A stretch of DNA of 50,394 nt, taken from the NCBI GenBank assembly GCA_002081555.1, contig MZNV01000172.1, positions 1-50,394 on the forward strand, read 5' to 3'. Within the stretch, counting starts at the first letter, position 1, and each line of letters opens with the position of its first letter. The notes beneath the pieces were generated by a model. That model was given only the letters and a program-made list of their open reading frames with translations, did not search any database and was not told the origin of the DNA. Of the stretch, positions 11,001 to 23,000 are shown piece by piece. The DNA is from Protostelium mycophagum. Its lineage: Eukaryota > Evosea > Variosea > Protosteliida > Protosteliaceae. Both the position numbers and the translations under genes were made by a program.

Positions 11001-14000
11001 GAGGCTGCAATTGTACAAGTGGATGAGCACTCTCGGGATAATGTAATGCTGCATTAGCTAATACGGGTGTGTCCGTAGCTCCTCTGTACAGATCGAACGA
11101 CGCCTTGATTGGCACTGCTCTACTGTCCTTTGGTAATTCATTTGCTGCATCTTTAGCCGCTTTGGATAGTTCTTTCAGGGCTGGTTCAAATTGCGCTATT
11201 ATTTCCTCCGGTGTCAACTCTCTCTCAGGTGCCTCGCCCCTTGCTGCATTCGCCTTGATGGTTGAATATATATGGCACAATGATATATCTATACCTGTTG
11301 TAGTGCTGTAGCTTGTACTTCGGTCAATAGATCATTCATATTAGGTACGGTTGTAACTATTTCCGATCTCCTGCTCGGATCCAACTTGGGTAAAAACTTC
11401 TTGAATCTTTCAGGATAAGATTGAATTTCTTCATATGCTCTGCTCTCTGATAACAACGGTTCGATCTGCTTTGATCAATTTAATACCATCAATGTCTAAA
11501 TCTACCTTGGCCATAGCCTCATTAGCTCTGACCATTTGGTCCAAAAGCTCACTGAGCTTCTGATAAGCTGCTTCGTTGTTGGGATCTAGCTCGATATCAC
11601 GAAGTACCCCTGGCAATGCCTCAGATGCGGCCAATAATCTCTTTGCGTTCCTTTGAAGCTGTGCCGCTGGATCACGAGGTGTCTCCTCAACATGATCTTG
11701 TATCAGATTTGCTGTAGATGCATTGGCCATCTGACCGCCACCTAAAGGTTGTAATTGATTCCTCTTTGCATTGGGGTACATCTTTGGAAGTAATTTCCTG
11801 AATGTCTCTGGTAGTTGGATGAAGTCATTCAATATGGCTCCATCGCTATCTGCTGATATCGCCTTCTGCACTTTTGCGGCTGTTGCTGCGACCTGAGGAT
11901 ATGAATATGATTGAATAATGTGTGCAATATTTACCTGATCCACCATTGTGGCTAAGGATTGGTAAGATTCATTAGAGTGAGGGTCAATTCTAGTCTGGTT
12001 AGGTGCCAATAATTCTGCACCAGCTCTCAATTGTCCTGCAGATCTGATCATAGCAGACTTTTGATTTCCGATGAGTTTAGAACCAATATTAGCGGCAATC
12101 TGTGCCATCTCCCCGAGATGCTGTCCGAATTCCAGCATCGTTTCATTCGCTGGCTCATAGCTAGGGGTGTTGTTCTGATTGTCCAATCTAGTTGTTGCTG
12201 GCAACTGTGGCAGGAGTTTCCTGAAGGCTTCGTATACATTGGCGACGTCGTTATACTCTTTTCGATCTTGTAATTCTGGATTCAACAGACCGGCTTTGGT
12301 GTTGGCCTTGTCCGCATTCTCGAGGAGTTGTGATAGATTCTCGAGTGCTTGTGGCGCCTGAACGGCGGCTTGTATATTGTTGGAAAGTCCTCCCAGTTCA
12401 TTCGCAATCCTGTTGAATTTTCGAGCAATCTCTTTGAGTTTTTGGGCCTTCTCTGGGTGCTTCTTATTTTCTGCGTCTGCTGCCGAATCTATTATTTGAG
12501 CTTGGGCTATTAATGCGGCGAACGCTACGGGCGTCATGCTGACGATGTTTGATGCTGCCTTTGGTGCTTTCGAATCAGGTTCTTTTGCTGTTTTGGGATC
12601 AAGTGCTGCAAGTAACTTCCTGAATATCTCTGGTAATTCCATGACATCCTTGGTTCTGTATATGGTGAGTATATTATGACCAGTGGTAAGTAATTACTTT
12701 TTGGCATTTGCAGTATTCGGGAGAAGATCTATTGTTGCTTTTGTGCCATTGGCGACATCGTCCATCAGGTCAGATAATCTCTGCATCGGTGACGGTCCTG
12801 ATTTCTGAGTAAAGTCTACTGCGGTTGCAGCGGGTATTATCTGCTCCGCTGCTCTCTCTAGCTCCATTCCGCAACGCAGAATTTCCGCATTTTCAGCATC
12901 GGTTGATTTCTTCTCTTCATTTGCTGCTGCGTTCTTCATCATCGCCTGTCCTCTTCTATATGCTGCTGCTGCTGCCCTGACCAAAGAAGCAATATTCTGG
13001 GGTTTCTTGTGTGCATCGATGCCTGGTAGTAATTTTCTGATGGCATCTGGTAGCGCTACGATCTTATGATGATCCTCCATATTGAGTACTGAGGGTGTTA
13101 TCTGTGCGGATCTATCGTTACACTCCTCGATCTGTTGCAGGAGATCTGCCAGGCGTTGATATGGAGCCTTGGCGGCTCTTCCACTTGTTGCCGATAATGC
13201 GTTGGCTACGGCCACAGGTAGCTCTTTACCAAACTTATCCATCACCTTCTCTATCATCTCTTGCTCTTGTTTCATACTAGGTCTTGGTGACCGTAACGGT
13301 GCACTCTCTATCAATGTACTCAAACTCTGTAGTACCTCTGCTGCTGCTTCTGACGCCTTCATTGTCTCCTTTGCTCTGTTCGTGGGCTCTAAGCTCGGTA
13401 AAAGTTTTCTGATGGCTTCAGGGAGTGTAGAGATGTCCTTATATTCTATTGTGTTCGCTAACTCTGGGTGCAGACGTGCCGATTCATCATTCAATTCCTC
13501 TATCGTCCCTAGCAGTTCTGATAACTCTTGGAAAGGTAGTTGATTCTTCTCATCCGTAGCAAGGGCTTTCTCGGCCTTTTTTCGAAGTTGTGAGAGCGCT
13601 TGAGCAAGTTGTTGTGCAATACCCGAAAGTTTCTCAGATTGCTGAGGGTCTGAGTCTGATAAAGATTGGGCTGCAGATTTGATCGAGGCGACTTGCTGTT
13701 CTCCAGAGGGTATTGCTGTATCCAGGTGTGTCGCCATCAACTCTTCTCTGCTCTTCTTCACTTCATTCAATTTAGGCAGGAGCTTTCTGAGGGCGTCTGG
13801 GAGAGCAGTGACATTGTTGTGTGCTTCGGTATTGGCTAATTCTGGTACCAGTGATCGAACATCTGCCTGAGCCTCTTCCAAAGATGTCATTAAATCTGAT
13901 AGATTCTGTGCGGCCACGTTATCTTTGTTCTGACTTGCATGCGCCTGGTCTTTTCTTGATGCCTTAACGGCTTCTGTCAATCTTCCAGCAGCGGCTCTCA

Positions 14001-17000
14001 GATTTGCTGCAAGATGAGCGGCTTCCTTGGCCTTGTATGGATCCTCACAAGTCATAGCGAAGTCTTCTAGTGCGGCAGCGCGTTTGAGTAGTTTAGCAAT
14101 TGATTCTTCCAATTGTTGTGCCTCCTCGTCAGATAATTCAGCAGGTTTGGTTCCTCTTACTAAGGGCTCTAATAACTTTCTCATAGCATCAGGGATCCAT
14201 TCTAATTCTTTCTGAATGTTGAGAATGTCACCATCACTATCCGATAGTATCGAAGCTGACTTGGCGTTCATCTCGGATATTTGGTCCAATAGTGTAGATA
14301 CTGATCCCTGTGGGTCTGATTGCTGCACTGCCGCTATGGCATCCTCCAATTGATCTGTGGCAGCTCTAATCTTGGAGGCAACCTCGATGATACTGGCTGC
14401 TCTCTCGGGTTCTGTGATCTGCAGAGATCTCGCCTTATTATCCAATGCCTCTAACTGTTGCTCCAGACTCGCTTTTGCATTAGGTATCTCTGTTGAGACG
14501 GTCACTGTTAACAGGTCCACAGGACTCTCTGGATCCCTTCCAATCAATTCAGTCAGCCTCTTCTTCTTCACTTCGGGGAAATTTAGATTGTTGTGTCCTC
14601 CGGATCTGAGATCTTCCTTGGGACCTGGTGCCTTGATCTTTACATTGCGAGTCTCTTCTACTAATTGGGATGCGGCAGCAGCACCTGCTGGATCGGCGGC
14701 CCTCGTCTCGTTGATCGCGTTTTGTAATTGGTTGACTACCGCTCTCATCTGTGATGCTGTCTGTAATAATTCTGCTGCTTTTGTTGGATTCGATGATTTC
14801 GATTGCTCCGCCTTTGCTTCAATTGCAGCGATCTCCTCTTCTAAGGCAGACTTCGCATCTATCAAGGCTTGTAAGTTGGATACGGGGTTCTCCGGTGTGA
14901 CTGTTGTTCCTGGAGACTTGGGATTTAATTTGGGTAGCTTTTGCCTGAGGGTATCGTATGCTTTTGTTATCTTCTCTATACTACTTGGAGGCAAATCCTG
15001 TCTTGAAGAGGCGATCTGTTCATTCAGATTTTCGAGCAAACCTTGTAAATCTGATAATGCTCCTTCTGGATCTGCAGATTTGACGGATTTAGCAGCGGTA
15101 ATGGCCTTCACTCCAGCCTGGTCTATTTGCTCCGCCACGGCCTGGAGCTTTGCAGCCATTTGATATAGTCCCATAGCTTTCTCAGGATGACTAGCTCCTA
15201 TCTGCTTGGCCTTGACAAGTATATCAGCTATCTCGTGCTCGAGTGATGCTCTGGCTTCCATCAAAGACGCTACCGCATCCGATGCTTGACGAGGATCCAG
15301 CTTTGGAAGTTTTCTTCTCAAAAGATCGAATATCTTGTTGAGATTATTGACCGTTGATGCGGGAAGTGATTCCTTCACAGATTGGGGTATGGTTTCTAAT
15401 ACATCGTCCATCATATCGTACAACTGAGAGAGACTTCCTTCTGCGTCTGAATGTGCCTTGGTGGCTGAGGAGTTTTGAAGGACTAGGATGGTATCATCCA
15501 ACTGTCCAATGATGTCCTTCACTTGCTCAATCATATCTCGAATAGCAGCTGCCTTCTCTGGGCTCTTATCTTCTAATTGTTTAGCTTTGGCCTCCAACTG
15601 TGATACATCTTCAAGTAGATTGCTACGTGCTTGTTGGAGAGATATGATAGCATTCTTTGGATTTTTGCGGTCCAGCTTGGGAAGCTTGTTGTTCAAAAGT
15701 TCGTAGACGGACACGAGACTGGACGCGGTGGCTGCTGGTAACGACTCCTTGTTGGCTGCGATTTGCTTATTAAGATGATCTAATTGATCCAGCAGCTCTG
15801 ACATCGCTCCCTCTGGATCCTTCAACTTATCGACCCTTTCCTTCACAATCCCTTTGGCCTTGTTGATTTTAGACATTGCCCCCTTGATTCTTGCAGCGAA
15901 TTGTGAGAATATGGAGGCCTTCTCGGGATTCGAAGAGGACAGCTGTTTCGCCTTGGCTTCTGCGTACGCAAACTGTTGTTCCAATTTCTCGTTGGTTCTA
16001 TCCAGTGCGGCCATCGCTTCGTTCGCATTCTGCTCGCTCTGAGGATCCTTCATCAGTCTTGGAAGTCTGTTCTTGAGCAGGTCGTATGCATCATTCAGGG
16101 TATTGCTCATCCCACCCAGGTCCTCTTTACTGGCTGCTGATTTATCTTTCAGGTCCTCCATCTCTGTCAACAACTCTGATAATGCTCCGACGACATCGTT
16201 GCCTCCTTTGTTGGATGCTGCATTCAAAGCTCGAGCTGTCTCGTCTAATTTTCCGATGGTGTCTCGTAATTGCTCCGCCATCTTCATCATTTCGGACCTC
16301 TTCTGCACGTCCTCTCCTTTCATTTTAGATTCTATACCAGAAAGCTCCTCCTCTAAGCTACTTCTAGCTTCCTGCAAAGCCTTCATTGCCTCCTTCGGAT
16401 TCTTCGTATCCAATTTAGGTAATCTCTTCTTGATTAAATTGTATATGCTGTTGATGCTCTTCGTGGTGCCGGGTGGTAGTGATTCCATACCCTTCATGAT
16501 CTCTTGTAATTCCTCCGCCTCTTCTAACAATTGTGATCTCGCTGCTTCTGGCTCGGCATTTCTCGTATTGGAGGCCTTTTGAATGACATTGTTTGTCTCA
16601 TCGATCTTTGCCATTGTAGAATTGAGGCAAGCTGCAACTTGGTATAACTGCGCGGCCTTCTGTGGCTCTGTGGTTATTATTCCCTTTGCCTTCTCTTCTA
16701 ATATCTTTGCCTCGTCCTGCAGACTGCTCCTCGCTTGCGCTAATGTGGCCATCGCTTGTGTGGACCACATTTTAGGATCCCGAGAATCTAATTTTGGCAA
16801 TCTGTTCTTGATGACGTTGAATGCATCATCTATAGCTGATGAGGTTAATGGAGGTAGTATCTCCTTATTGGCTCCAGCTGTGTCATGTAGCTTTTGTGCT
16901 TCCTCTATCAACTCCGATAATGCTCCGGTTGGGTCATTCGCTTGATGTATTACGGCACTCGTATTGAGGGTATGCGATGTCTCATCCATCTTCTCTATTG

Positions 17001-20000
17001 CCGCGCGGATGCTGGCTCCCATCTCCATCAGAATCGCAGCGTTATCTCCCTTGCTCTGCTTAGCCTTTGCTTCGATGGCAATCAATTCATCCTCCAATAA
17101 AGCTCGGGCTTGTAATATGGCTCCCACTGAACTACTCGTGTCTTTTGGATCTAATTTAGGTAATCTCTTCCTCAGTAAATCAAACGCTGATGACAAGTTG
17201 TTGAGTGTGGAAGGGTTGAGGATCTCCTTGTTGTGGCTCGCACGATGGAGCAGTGAATCCATCTGAGAGAGAAGATCGGATACGGCACCCTCCAGATCTG
17301 AAGCTTTCATCTCGTTGCTTCTCTGTAATGATGCTATCGTCTCCTCCACTTGCTGCACGGACTCTTGTATCTGTGATGCAAAGGCCATCAAGCTCGATGC
17401 CTTCTGTGGGTCGGATGTGATTAAAGATGTCGCCTTGTTCTCGATTGCCTTGTTCTGTTCCTCCAGATCATTCCTGATCTGTAGTAGTAATGCTACCACA
17501 TTCTTGTGCTCCTTTGGGTTAATCTTCGGTAATCTCCTCTTCAACTGGTCTAAACAATTGGATATTGCATTGGATGCGATGGCGGGAATGATTTCTATTC
17601 CAGCGGAAGCGGATTTGTTCAATTCCTCCAGATTATCGAGGAGCTCTGATATGGATCCATTAGGATTTGTTGACTTTGATATATCAGACATCTGCACTGC
17701 CTTCACCGTCTCATCGAATTGTCCAAGAAGAGAACGCAATTGATCTGCTAAATGCCGTAATTTGGCTGCCTCCTTTGGGTCACTGGATGATATTTGTTGT
17801 GCTTTGGCTTCGACCTGCGCGATTTGCTGCTCCATCTCTGATCTCATATTTGGTGCGACAGAAATGAATGATCTGGCTGGGTGTTTTGGATCAAGCTTCG
17901 GTAGTTTGTTCTTCAGGACGTCCAAGATATGGTTTAGCATGGATATAATGGGTGCTGGGGTATCAGGCATAGATGCTGCTTGTTTGCTTAATTCTTCCAC
18001 GTGATCGGTGAGTATGCTCAGCGCTCCCTCTGGATTTGTGGATAATAATGCTGTGTTGGTCGCCTCCGCCGCCTGTACCGCCTCACATAATTGTTGCATG
18101 ACAGCTTGTATCTGTGCCCCAACTTGTCTCAGTTTAGCAGCTTTCTGTGGGTCACTCTTGATTATTTTCTTGGCTTGTGCCTCTACAGCGGCATATTCCT
18201 CCTCTAAGGAAGCGAGGGCCTGTGGTGCGATGACAGATATCGCTTCTTTGTATTTTCTTGGATCCAAATTGGGTAGTTTCCTCCTGAGTGTATCTAATAG
18301 CGTCGCAAAGCTTAATTCCTTCGGCAACAAATTTTGACATTCTGCATCCGCCGCTCTGTTGTTTAATTCTTCTACTTGATCTATTAGCTCACAGAGAGAT
18401 CCTTCTGCATCCTGTCCCCTTGATGTCTCTGCTGAGCGTGCGGTCTGCTCTATCTGTTCCATGACTGCTCTCATTCTAGCAGCGACCTCTGCAAGATTGG
18501 CTGCTTTCTCCGGTGATGACTTCTCCAATTGCTTGGATTTGGTCTCCAGTGCATCCGCTTGCTCTTGTAATGAACTGCGCATCTGTGGTATTGTGGATGC
18601 CAAAGCATTCACCGGACTCCTCGGATCTAATCTGGGTAACTTCTTCTTCAATACATCGACGAGTTGTGTTAATACACCCAGTGTTGCCTGTGGCATGTCT
18701 GCTTGTAGTTCAGAAGCTCTCATATTGAGTTCATCCGCATCATCTATCAGTTGTGACAACGATCCTTCGGGGTCTGCTGATCTCGAAGCCTGTGATGCTT
18801 CTATCGCCTTTTGTGTGGCATCCAATTGCTCAATCGCACTGTGTAACATGGCTGCCACTTCACTCAATCTGACTGACTTCTGACTATTACTGCTCTGAAG
18901 GCTCTTGGCAGATGCCTCTATATTCTCGTACTCTTCCTCCAAGATGCTCCGTGCTTGTGGTGCCACTGTGAGGAATCCATTGGCGGGATTATTTGGATCC
19001 AACTTGGGTAATCGTTTTTTGAATATATCGAGAAGCGTGTTGAGGCTGCTCAGTGATGCAGCGTTTAGAACATCACTCTGTCCGGCCTTTGTATTTAGCG
19101 TCTCTAATTGCTCGATGAGAGAAGATAATGCTCCTTGAGATTGTGTCTCTTGGATTGCTTGTGTGATTCTAGCTGATGCGACTGTGATATCCATCTGTGC
19201 GATCACTTGCTTCATCGCTCCTGCGACTTCAGCAACAATTGCCGCCTTCTCTGGTTGTGTGGGTTGCAATTGCCTTGCTCTAGCTTCAACATGAGATAAT
19301 TCTTCTTCTAAAGTGCTACGGGCGGCAGGAGTGACCGAGTTGATGGCATTAACTGGATTCTTTGGATCAAGTCTTGGAAGCTTTCTCTTGAATGTAGCTG
19401 TGACGGATGATACTGCTGGTAGTGTGCTGCTTGGTAATAGATCGTGTGCAGCGGCAGCCTTATTATTGAGGTGCTCCATCTGGTTGACAAGTTCAGATAG
19501 AGCACCAGGGGAATCAACATGTTGTATAACAGTTGCTCTCTGTATATTCCTGACGGTGTTGTCTAACTGTTTCAAGACATTCCATATTTTGGAAGTGGCT
19601 CCGAATAAGTTAGCGGACTTGGCTGGCTCGCTGGACTGCATCTGCTGTGCTTTGGCCTCAAAGATGAACACTTCTCCTTCGAGTGCGCCACGTTCTTGTG
19701 GTGGCAGTAATTGTGTCATAGCGGCCTTATGTGGCTTATTGGGATCCAAACGCGGTAGCTTTCTACGAATAGTATCCGGAAATGTAGCAAGATGCGTCAC
19801 AGATTCTGATGGGAGTTCTTTGTGACATATTTCAACAGCCTCTGCGGTATATTCAGTATCTATTCACATAATCATCATCTATCACTCACTCTCAAAATCA
19901 TATAAAAGTACAGATAATCCTTGATTAGCTTCCTCCAGAGATGCTGGAGGTCCCTCTTCAATTGGCTCCTTCTCCTCTCTCCTCTTGCTCGCTTTGATAT

Positions 20001-23000
20001 CGGCTCCACTATCACAATCAGATCCATATACAAACATATATCCACTTACGCTGCTTTTCCTGCGGATAATGCAGATGAAGAATTCTTCTCATCTCCTGAC
20101 TCTACCGGTGTGGATAATGCAGCTTTGGATGAGTTGATGCTTGCTATGAGATCCTTTACAGAGATGGGATCTTGTCTTGTGATTGTAGTGGATAGCATGG
20201 GTTGTAATACCTTATCCATCTCTTTCAATCTCTCCGTGACAAACTTTGCATTATCGTATGCTTCTGTGTCCTCTGGTGATATCCTTCTCAACTTAAATGA
20301 AGCGTCTGAGGCATCGTCTAATAGTTGACTTAATTTCTGTGGTGTGATATCTGGTGTTCCCCATGATCTCGATGCATTCACCAACATCTCTCCAACAGAT
20401 CGAATATGTGATATACTTTGGACCATATCTGCCTTCCCTACGTTCTTCAATTCGATATATAAGTATAGTATATCGATATATATATCATCTTACAAATACT
20501 GACCTTTGTGCTTGGCCTCTGCACCTGCTGCTTGCTTAAGGAGAGCAGATTGTATATTCTGTGCGTGTTCTTGTATGGCTACTTTCTCTAGTACCTTCAG
20601 TTTCTGTAATTTAGCTTCGGCCTCCTTGGCCTCCGCTTCCTCTCTTCTCTTTCTTGGATTATATCGATCAGATAATCTCCTCATCTGTTCCACAAATGAT
20701 GCCTCATTCATCATCTTATGTTGCTCATCAGGTAACATCTATATCTAATGAATATTTGAATATAAATATCTATATCAAACTCACTCTCTTTACGTTATTC
20801 ATAATATCTTGTGCTTCATTGATTAATATAGATAATTGTTGATGAAAATTGACATCCTCAGGAGACTGTTGACATAATAATATAGCCTCTGCTATCTTCG
20901 TTGCAGATACAGATATCTTCGCTGCGCTCTGCTGCATTCGAATCTGTTTCTGTCCTTCTAATTTGGGGGCCACTCCCTGACATACATCCAGTAACTATAA
21001 TCATCAATATCAATGATAAGTATAGTATAGATATCACCCTCTGTAGTTCTGTAAATGCAGGTTGGTCATCCGTAGAGGGAGCTAATGATTTTATCGTTGC
21101 CACTTCAGAAAATTTGGCCGTCTCTTGGTTTGATCCCCTTTGAGTCTGATCTCCAGCTAAACGATGTCGTATCACTATCGCTTTCCCAAACTTCGGTAGG
21201 AATTTACGTTGTGATCTCTCCAATTGGTTCAATAGATTATCTCCGGTGAGAATAAGATCCTCATTATCTTTAGCTATATATACAAGCTGTTGATGCGTCT
21301 CGCTCCCTTGATAAATCAATTCTGCCAATCGATTCTGTGCATTCTCATCATCAGGATTGGCTTGAACTGCTGCCGTGGCCGGTACGATCTCCTTCGCTAC
21401 GTGCCTTAATACGCTGGACACTCCCCTCAGCTGCTTCCTCGTCTCTGCATTATGAATCGTTCCACTCTGCACTGTATCCTCCGCGATCTTTGCTTCTTTC
21501 AATAATACCGCCGCCACATCCGTAATCATCTATCTGAATCAGCACCACATATACTATGGATCTTAAGGAGATCATTCTTTACCTGTCTCTCTTGACGTTG
21601 TTGCTTCTCTTGGGGAGTTTCTACTGGAAGATCGATCTTCTGGTGTATCCTATGCTCCATCTCCCTCAATACGGATACTGCTCCGGACTCTTCATCCAAC
21701 AATCTGTCTCATCTATTATTATGTGTATTCTACTGGTATACATCACCTGTGGTCTTCTGGTAATATATTGGATAAGCTCTTGGCTACTTGTAATGATTGG
21801 CTTACTAATTCTGATAGCACCTCATATTTGTCTCTCTTGCTTTCTATCGGCTCTACTGACTTATCTAGTGCTTTCACAGCATTGATCAATTCGTTTAATT
21901 CTCGCTGGAAATCATCTGCCATGATCAACATCTCCCTCTCTCTGTGAGGTGTTCCGCTAAACATATTCCACTTCTGCTGCATCTGTGCTATTGTTCCGGC
22001 TATATTGGATAATGCTGGCAAGTCCACCACTGATCTTAACACTCGCACTGACATATCATCGAATTTAAATAATGTCTCCTCTACCAGCTGGTGATCCTCA
22101 ATAATGAATTGTTCGTCCCCGCTTAGCTTGCGGAGATTGTTGTTCATCTCATAGATGCTCTCTATCAAATTGGATAACTTCTCTGTTCCTAGAATACTGC
22201 TGCGGTTATCGACCCATTCCTTGGTTGCAAACCCTAAATCCCTTCCTAACGTCTGAATGACCCCTCCATATTTACTCGCCAGCCCTGCTTTTTGTCTGTT
22301 CCCGCCACTGCTGAAGGATGTGGATATACGTGATGCATTCTCAGCCTGTCTATTCAATCCTTCAATCAACTTCTGTGCCATCTTCTCCTCCGCCGTCACA
22401 ACAGCCTATTTTATGTTATTACATAGATATATAATATTATGTATATCTATGATTACCTCCTGTGGTACAGTTCTGAAGCCCATGAATTCTTCTAATCGGT
22501 TTAATGTATCGATAGAGTCTAATTCATTCTTGGTTAACTCCTTATCATCGGGTAATACTGTAGCAACACTGAATATCTGCTTTCTACACTCTTCTAATAA
22601 TGCTGATAACCCTGCCCTCTTATCCTCCGGTGTCTATGAATCTCAACAATAATATCATAAACTTATATCTTACGTCAATAAACTTTGAAGCAGCCTGCTT
22701 CAATGCGGCAAGTATCCTCTTCAGATCATCATATGCTGTGTTGATTGCTATCTGGTCATATTTATTATTTTGATTATCAACAATAGAAACGAATAATTCA
22801 CCTTCTGCCTCGATGTGGATGCAGCGGTTGCACCGTCTCTTGCTATCTTTAAATGCTTCTGTATTCCACGTATGAGATCAGCAACTAGAGTCTCTGGACT
22901 CTGCTCTGCAGACACGTACTTATCCTTCACTTCATTCGCCAATTTAGTTAGCTTCTGCATCTCATTGTTGATGGCCTTATCGTTCCTCATAAATGTGGAT

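Noticed and set aside
14357-15163. Long plus-strand open frame (268 codons) and many similar ones from 13169 to 19825 opposite the giant exon
   Set aside because: They are Ser/Cys/Leu-rich antisense shadows of the Glu/Ala/Lys-rich repeat exon and recur once per repeat unit. They show no conserved motif.
12698-19859. CRISPR-like or satellite array
   Set aside because: Periodicity is at protein level (about 378 nt per unit) with strongly diverged DNA; there are no identical repeats with spacers.
21556-21885. Plus-strand hydrophobic open frame resembling a membrane protein
   Set aside because: It lies antisense to two well-phased exons of the giant gene; the hydrophobicity comes from reversed Glu/Lys/Gln codons.
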